A stretch of 11,830 nucleotides of DNA from Euperipatoides rowelli. Lineage: Eukaryota > Onychophora > Udeonychophora > Euonychophora > Peripatopsidae. The stretch lies in assembly GCA_003024985.2 (NCBI GenBank), contig PXIH01S0017331.1. One strand, written 5' to 3'. The position numbers were made by a program, and so were the translations under genes. The notes under the pieces were generated by a model. It ran no database searches. It was not told the origin of the DNA and saw nothing but the letters and a program-made list of their open reading frames with translations. Of this stretch, positions 7,560 through 11,830 are shown piece by piece (position 1 is the first letter of the stretch; each line of letters begins with the position of its first letter).

Positions 7560-8425
7560 ATTAATTATTGAATCAAAAATAAATAGCCTGGCCCCAAAGG
7601 ATATAGCTATTTTACACAACAAGCCATGCTCAATTCAAGGTTTTATACTGCATATGTAGTATATATTATTTTGAGGGTAGTAATGTCTGCACTTAATCTT
7701 TTAAGTTTATAGATCAAATAAATTCTTTTTTTTTGCACCTTTTTAATAATGTTTGTAATGTTATTATCCCATTTGAAGTTTGACTGGATATCAACTCAAG
7801 AATCTTGGCAATATCTACTATATTATTCATTTTTAAATTCATATGAATTACATTTTTAGATAAATTGTGAGTCATTACAGCAAGTTTTACTTTTATAAAG
7901 GCTCATCCCACACTTAATTGAATCATTTTCAATTGTTAACAATGCACTTTGTGTTATTTCTTTAATTTCATTACTAGTACCTAAACAAATAACTGACATA
8001 TCATCAATAAACTTAAATCAAAGATCTAAGTCTTTAGCGATCAAATTGGTTGCAACCAGTGTTTTTTTTGTGGGGGGGAACTCACAGGAACTGAGTTCCT
8101 GCATCTTTTTTTAAAATATTTTTTTTGAAACCTACACTTTTTATAAATTTTGATATTTTTCATAAATTACTAACATAAAAAATTTAATAGAATTGAATAT
8201 TGAAAAAAAAATCAGCAATTTTGGCCATTGCCATGTAAAAAAAAAGATTAGTTGCAACCAAAAAAATAAAAAAGATTAAAAATTTTTTTTTTTGGTTGAG
8301 AAAGGCATGGGGCGAGCCATTATATATGAGTTACTGCACCTTTTTTTTTTTTAGAAAAAAAAAAAGCACTGGTTGTAACTATAAAAATAATACCACTCAG
8401 AACCGACCCCTGAGGAACTCCACGT
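7560..8425 (-). pseudogene. Non-LTR retrotransposon reverse-transcriptase pseudogene, split by a hAT element
   Basis: On the minus strand GVPQGSVL (8421-8398) matches the conserved RT motif that precedes the catalytic block. FIDDMSVI follows (FIDD at 8011-8000) in place of the usual F/Y-A/V-DD. Next come a segment ending KSKT (near 7894-7883) and a region reading KKRIYLIYKLK, typical of the post-palm region of LINE RTs. An in-frame TGA lies just before FIDD, and further stops and frameshifts follow to about 7590. A 315-bp insertion (8057-8371) separates the first two motifs. Omitting the insertion and one 8-base duplication leaves 63 bases (21 codons), so the motifs were originally in one frame. 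The 5' part of the element is missing upstream of 8425. The clade is not assigned; CR1/L2/Jockey-like is a guess. Confidence 0.75.
8057..8371. mobile_element. Non-autonomous hAT-type element, 315 bp, with 8-bp target duplication
   Basis: The ends are CAGTGTTTTTTTT (left) and CAGTGCTTTTTTTTTTT (reverse complement of right); CAGTG is a common hAT terminus. The octamers flanking it are GTTGCAAC (8049-8056) and GTTGTAAC (8372-8379), identical at seven of eight positions, as expected of a hAT duplication that has since mutated. Related subterminal words face each other: TGCAGGAACTCA (minus strand near 8103-8092) and TGCAGTAACTCA (minus strand near 8339-8328). No transposase frame is present. The insertion lies inside the reverse-transcriptase pseudogene and so is younger than it. 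Confidence 0.82.
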
Positions 8426-8500
8426 ATAATAATATTTTACCTCCAGATTCAGGCATTATAATTATTAAAAGTTTGGTTGTGATAATCTTATCACAAAATA

Positions 8501-8693
8501 TTTTATGTAATTATTATTGTAGTGTGGGGTTTAAGTCCCTAAATGAGATTTGTTTGTATTCTTTTATGCAATTATTATTGCAGTGTGGGGTTAAAGTCTC
8601 TGTTATGTTTGTGTTGTTTTATGCAATTTATATTGCAGTGTGGGGTTAAAGTCCCTAAATGATAGTTACTATTGTTTAAGCAATTATCATAGT
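8501..8693. repeat. Minisatellite, about 3.4 copies of a 55-61 base unit
   Basis: Units begin TTTTATGTAATTATTATTG, TTTTATGCAATTATTATTG and TTTTATGCAATTTATATTG at 8501, 8562 and 8617, with a decayed fourth near 8674. Each of the first three is followed by AGTGTGGGGTT(T/A)AAGTC. Spacing is 61 then 55 bases. The array makes the plus-strand open frame at 8296-8649 look repetitive; that frame is not a gene. It directly adjoins the truncated 5' side of the reverse-transcriptase pseudogene and may derive from the element or from slippage after insertion. Confidence 0.8.
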
Positions 8694-9194
8694 ATTTCTT
8701 ATGAAGAGGATTAAATTACCTTCGAGATATCCAGTTGTGAGTTTAATTTTAATATTTTTTTTTTATAAGATTATACTTGTAGGCTTGCATTTAATTCCTA
8801 ATTAGTTACAAGTAAGGTTATTGTAAAATGTTACTTAATTTTGGTGTTAATTCATTATTTTAGTCTATTACTAAATACTGATTCTAGCAATAAATAAATA
8901 CTGGATATCTGTAGTAGACTAAAAATATTTAGAATAACAGTAAGGAATAGATTAAAAAAAAACTTTTCAATGTTTATAGTACTGTATTTATTTTTTGAAA
9001 ATATGATTTTAGGAATTAATATAAGGAGACATTTTTTTACTACTGTACTAAATATTTTCAAAGTAAAATCTCTATGAGAAAGATTAAAATTTAAAATTAA
9101 ATATAAAAATAATTATAATAATTATAATTAACCAAGTTTAAAATTAAAAAATAAAAGAATTTAAGTTTACAGTACATATAATTAAAAAAAGTAC
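8694..9194. other. AT-rich end of the intron near the first coding exon
   Basis: There are no recognised features other than the splice donor at 9194. A 68-codon minus-strand frame (8855-9061) is low in complexity and treated as chance. Confidence 0.5.
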
Positions 9195-10033
9195 CTAAAC
9201 TTTCCACCTTCATCCATGAATTTTGTGTAATCAACTTCTCGATCATCTCTAAGGCAAGAATAAATGTCAGTTACTTCCTGAGCCCATGTAAACAATCCTG
9301 CAGTTCCAAATATAGCTAATCCTCCACCCCCAAGAGCTATATAACCTTTTGTAAGATTAAGAGTATCTTTTCTGGACTTAGGCTTAATACCTTCAGGATT
9401 GTTGTAACGTGTACATGATAAAAATGCTAATACTTTACACTTTTCCATTTGCTCGGCTCCATCATACCATAATTTTTGAGCAATTTTAACCCATAGTTCT
9501 TCTTCAGAAAGTTGATAAATTTCTTCTACAGTCAAATCAAAATGTAGGACATGAACTTGTGGATAACCATCAGAGGCAAGTTCTAGTTGAAAAGTCTTTC
9601 TAGCAAAACCATGCTCATGAATTTTTTCTGCCATAAAAGTCTGCATTAAAGTCCCTGCTACCTGAATTCGTTTAGAGGCTCCCTCAAGAGATAAGTTTTT
9701 AACATCATCTGGACCTTGAATTCTACCATCATCATCTTTACAAATGACATACACTAATCGGACAAAATATTCTAATGGTATTGCTTCATAATGTAAGCTA
9801 AGACTCAACTGGGCATTTTGAAAACTAAGGATGATATTATTAGGACCCTGAGTAAGATATATAAGGGCCTTAAAATGCCCATAAACAATTGGCCACTGCA
9901 AAACAGCTCCTGTATTATCATTATTAATGGTAAGAAAATCCACAGAGTTGAAAGGCTGAATAAGGCCAACAATAAATGCTAATGGGTAAGTTAGTGAATC
10001 TCCATCTTGAAGATTAAAAACTCGGATTTCCAT
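9195..10033 (-). CDS. Putative zinc metallopeptidase (YIL108W-like family), first coding exon
   Basis: This exon encodes the N-terminal 279 residues of a probable cytosolic metallopeptidase; no signal peptide is visible. Residues 1-110 look beta-rich and open with MEIRVFNLQDGDSLTYPL, which resembles the usual N-terminus of the Pfam 'Metallopep' family as I remember it. A helical stretch follows at about 115-160 (RIQVAGTLMQTFMAEKI). A glycine-rich segment, GGGGLAIFGTAGLFTWAQ, precedes the catalytic exon. The ATG at 10033 is chosen because it begins this family-like N-terminus and sits one base after a strong acceptor (pyrimidine tract, then CAG at 10037-10035). The exon ends at 9195 with the donor AG|GTACTT, leaving two bases of codon 280. 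The frame runs on only four codons into the intron before a stop. Codon use is balanced and the reading is uninterrupted over 839 bases, unlike the surrounding DNA. The family's substrate is unknown to me. Confidence 0.88.
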
Positions 10034-10060
10034 TCTGAAAAAAAAAAGAAAAGAAAATGA
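10034..10060 (-). promoter_or_regulatory. Splice acceptor just upstream of the start codon
   Basis: Read on the minus strand, a long pyrimidine tract (TTTTCTTTTC followed by a run of T) ends in CAG, and only one exon base (A at 10034) separates it from the ATG. This implies an upstream exon, most simply a 5' untranslated one, joined here. The promoter would then lie to the right, in or beyond the repeat array. A coding upstream exon is possible but less likely, because the protein already starts with a family-like N-terminus. Confidence 0.65.
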
Positions 10061-10521
10061 AAGCTATGCTCAAACAAAATGATGTATAATGATTGTACTC
10101 TATATAACTACAGCATATATACAGTACCTACTATGATTTATATACTGTGTTTACAATTACAATTTGACATTCTCATTATCCTATCTCTAAAAATAACTTG
10201 AATAAAATTCTGATCTTTTGTTTTATGTACCGGTAGTTTAATTAATGTACTTTAAATTTATGTATTTATTTGTGTGTAAAAATTCATACAAAATTATGAA
10301 AATAATTTTTTTAAATCAACGTTTAAATTCCAATGCTTTCCTATGGGACCATATTATCTAAACCCTTTCAAATTAAAATATTTATAGTCCTATCTATACG
10401 TTACTTTTAGTTTATTTTTATTGACAAGTTATTTATAGAGCATTAGAAAAAAAAATTTGGTTTTATCTATTTTAATTAGATGTCTACAAAGTCTGAACGA
10501 TGCCTTAGCAATCTCCCCCCC

Positions 10522-10525
<4 letters not shown>
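10061..10525. other. AT-rich DNA upstream of the first coding exon
   Basis: This is probably a 5' intron of the metallopeptidase gene. It holds a TACCGGTA word near 10228-10235 and an 8-base C run at 10515-10522. No exon or promoter could be recognised. Confidence 0.5.

Positions 10526-10565
<40 letters not shown>
10526..10565. repeat. (AT)20 microsatellite
   Basis: Forty bases of uninterrupted AT dinucleotides follow a C8 run and AAA. The tract can extrude as a cruciform and is probably polymorphic in length. Confidence 0.95.
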
Positions 10566-10568
<3 letters not shown>

Positions 10569-10984
10569 ACTGCTAACTAAGCTGATAGGCTTTAATTTCT
10601 ATTTTGTGTCAGTCAACTAAATAGCCTACTAAACTAAATGTGATTATTGACATCTCAATGAATTAAAGATACCTCCCAAAAATCTTTAAGCCCATTATCT
10701 TATAAATAGGTTCAAGGTCTAAAAATGAACTGTCTGGTTGACAGACAATCCAGTAATTGAAAATAGTTTACTGTTAATAACATTTAGTATGCAAATATTT
10801 TTGTAAAAAAAATCAATAAATCTAACAATTTTAAAGATTTGGATATTATATAAACATTAAATAATAATCAAAAAAAACTAAAACATATCTTCTAAGTTAA
10901 AAAAATGTGATTTATTTTGGAAATTGCGAACTCCCACTCAACATTTTAATAGAACTTTTTTTTATGGAGAGATTTTTAAACTAT
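10566..10984. other. AT-rich DNA without recognised features
   Basis: I see no coding sequence, RNA gene or clear repeat here beyond A/T runs. Confidence 0.5.
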
Positions 10985-11830
10985 ACTAGCTAAACCTGCG
11001 CAGAACATTAGCTTCCTAGGATGCTAACAAAAAAATCTAATTTTCAAAGTGTAAAAGATTAACTGTCCAAAGTGACAAAAATTCATTATTTCCCCACTCC
11101 ACTTGTTTTTGACCCTCCCCCTGTTTTTTTTACCCCATCTCCCCACCTCTTCTCTGCCCTCATTGGTTTAAAAATGATAAAAATATTATTCCATCCATCC
11201 ATTTGTTTAACAAGAAAATCTTATTTTCTAATTACCGTATTCTAAAAGCTAAAACATCCAAATTGACGGGAATTCATTTTCCCCTCTCTGACTGTCCCCC
11301 CTCCACCTGCTGGCCACCTTTCCGCTCCCTCCATTTTTGGACCCCTCTCCCATTGCTTTAAAGTTAAAATGAAATCTTATTCCATCCACTTGTTCCCCTC
11401 CTCATTTGTTTAAAAATTAAAAATTCTTATTTTCAAATTTTAAAATCTAAACCGGCCAAATTTCTGGAAATTCTTTTGCCCCCTCCATCCATTGCCACCA
11501 TCCCTCCTCAATTTTTGCCCCCTACCCCCATTGGTTTAAAAATGAAAAAAATATTTACAAATTTTTTTAAAGTTAAAACAAAATCTTACTCCGTCCACCA
11601 ATTTTATCTCCTTCTCCTTTTGTTTAGAAACAAAATAATTTAGTGAACCCGACTATCAATACTGTATTTTCAAGGGCATACTACGGAAATTCATTATTTC
11701 CTCACTTCACTTGTTATTGGCCCACTCCCTCTCCCTGTTTTTACCCCATCTCCTCCCTCCCCTCATTGGTTTAGACATGATAAAAACTTACTCCATACAC
11801 CCATTCCCTCTTCATCCCTTTGTGTAAAAA
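10985..11830 (+). repeat. Repeat element with four degenerate tandem units, running off the right edge
   Basis: The head ACTAGCTAAACCTGCGCAGA (10985-11004) matches the copy at 2405. It is followed by four units, each with a (T)CTTATTTT-like stretch, then GAAATTCATT(A)TTTCCCC, then C/T-rich text with CCATTGGTTTAAAAATGA-like words and TCCATCCA. The GAATTCATT anchor recurs near 11079, 11270, 11467 and 11686, giving periods of roughly 190-220 bases. Units one and four are most alike (CACTTGTTTTTGACCC versus CACTTGTTATTGGCCC, both followed by CCCTGTTTTTACCCCATCTCC-type text). No coding sequence is visible. The array may hide the promoter or first exon of the metallopeptidase gene further right. 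Confidence 0.7.

Larger units (their letters stand above)
4284..9194 (-). other. 4.9-kb phase-2 intron between the two coding exons
   Basis: The intron is bounded by GT at 9194-9193 and AG at 4285-4284 (minus strand), with a T-rich tract before the acceptor. The flanking exons are in matching phase (2 then 1 base of one codon) and produce a plausible continuous protein. It is very AT-rich and hosts most of the transposon debris in the window: a possible hAT-like element, hairpin-forming blocks, a LINE C-terminal scrap, a dead reverse transcriptase with a nested hAT element, and a minisatellite. A small extra exon inside cannot be fully excluded, but the phase match argues against one. Confidence 0.8.

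Noticed and set aside
8296-8649. 117-codon plus-strand open frame with internal peptide repeats
   Set aside because: The repeats come from the minisatellite at 8501-8693, and the frame crosses the hAT element border and the antisense of the reverse transcriptase.
8855-9061. 68-codon minus-strand open frame near the first coding exon
   Set aside because: It is low in complexity and would not connect in a sensible way, since the 9195 donor joins in phase to 4283.
10985-11830. CRISPR-like regular repetition
   Set aside because: The units are long, degenerate and contiguous, with no short identical repeats and unique spacers, and the context is eukaryotic.

Overview
The window looks like nuclear DNA of an AT-rich, intron-rich animal, most likely an invertebrate. 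Coding sequence is sparse and split by GT-AG introns several kilobases long. The non-coding part is packed with homopolymer A/T runs, short non-autonomous DNA transposons, decayed non-LTR retrotransposon pieces and simple repeats. Short GC-bearing words such as TACCGGTA, AGCCTAC and TACAGTAC recur throughout. Nothing bacterial is present: no operons, no ribosome binding sites, no dense coding. I cannot name the species, and even the phylum is a guess.

One gene is well supported, on the minus strand. It encodes a putative zinc metallopeptidase of the poorly characterised family typified by yeast YIL108W (Pfam 'Metallopep', recognised from memory). Its first coding exon, at 10033..9195, gives the N-terminal 279 residues plus two bases of codon 280. 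About 4.9 kb further on, a short exon at 4283..4100 holds the zinc site HELGHAFNLGH and a Met-turn-like GIM. The two exons join in phase across consensus splice sites, so the catalytic core is split by a large intron. The C-terminal part was not found and probably lies beyond the left edge. A strong acceptor directly before the start codon implies an upstream, probably untranslated, exon.

Layout from left to right: the end of an inverted-repeat element (1-46); featureless AT-rich DNA with one weak open frame (534-689); a repeat copy with a GC hairpin head and a pyrimidine-rich tail (2405-2735); a complete 633-bp inverted-repeat element flanked by TA (3401-4033); the active-site exon (4100-4283); the long intron (4284-9194); the first coding exon (9195-10033); upstream intron-like DNA with an (AT)20 run; and from 10985 to the right edge a degenerate tandem array whose head matches the copy at 2405.

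The long intron holds a possible hAT-like element (4421-5430), palindrome-rich blocks (6019-6185, 6558-6630, 6840-6890), a short LINE C-terminal fragment (about 7014-7076), and a dead reverse transcriptase on the minus strand (about 7560-8425). The reverse transcriptase is split by a 315-bp hAT-type element with an 8-bp target duplication. A minisatellite follows at 8501-8693. No tRNA, rRNA or CRISPR was seen. The most useful results are the hidden active-site exon and the nested transposon insertion; I see no clear sign of a new multi-gene system.
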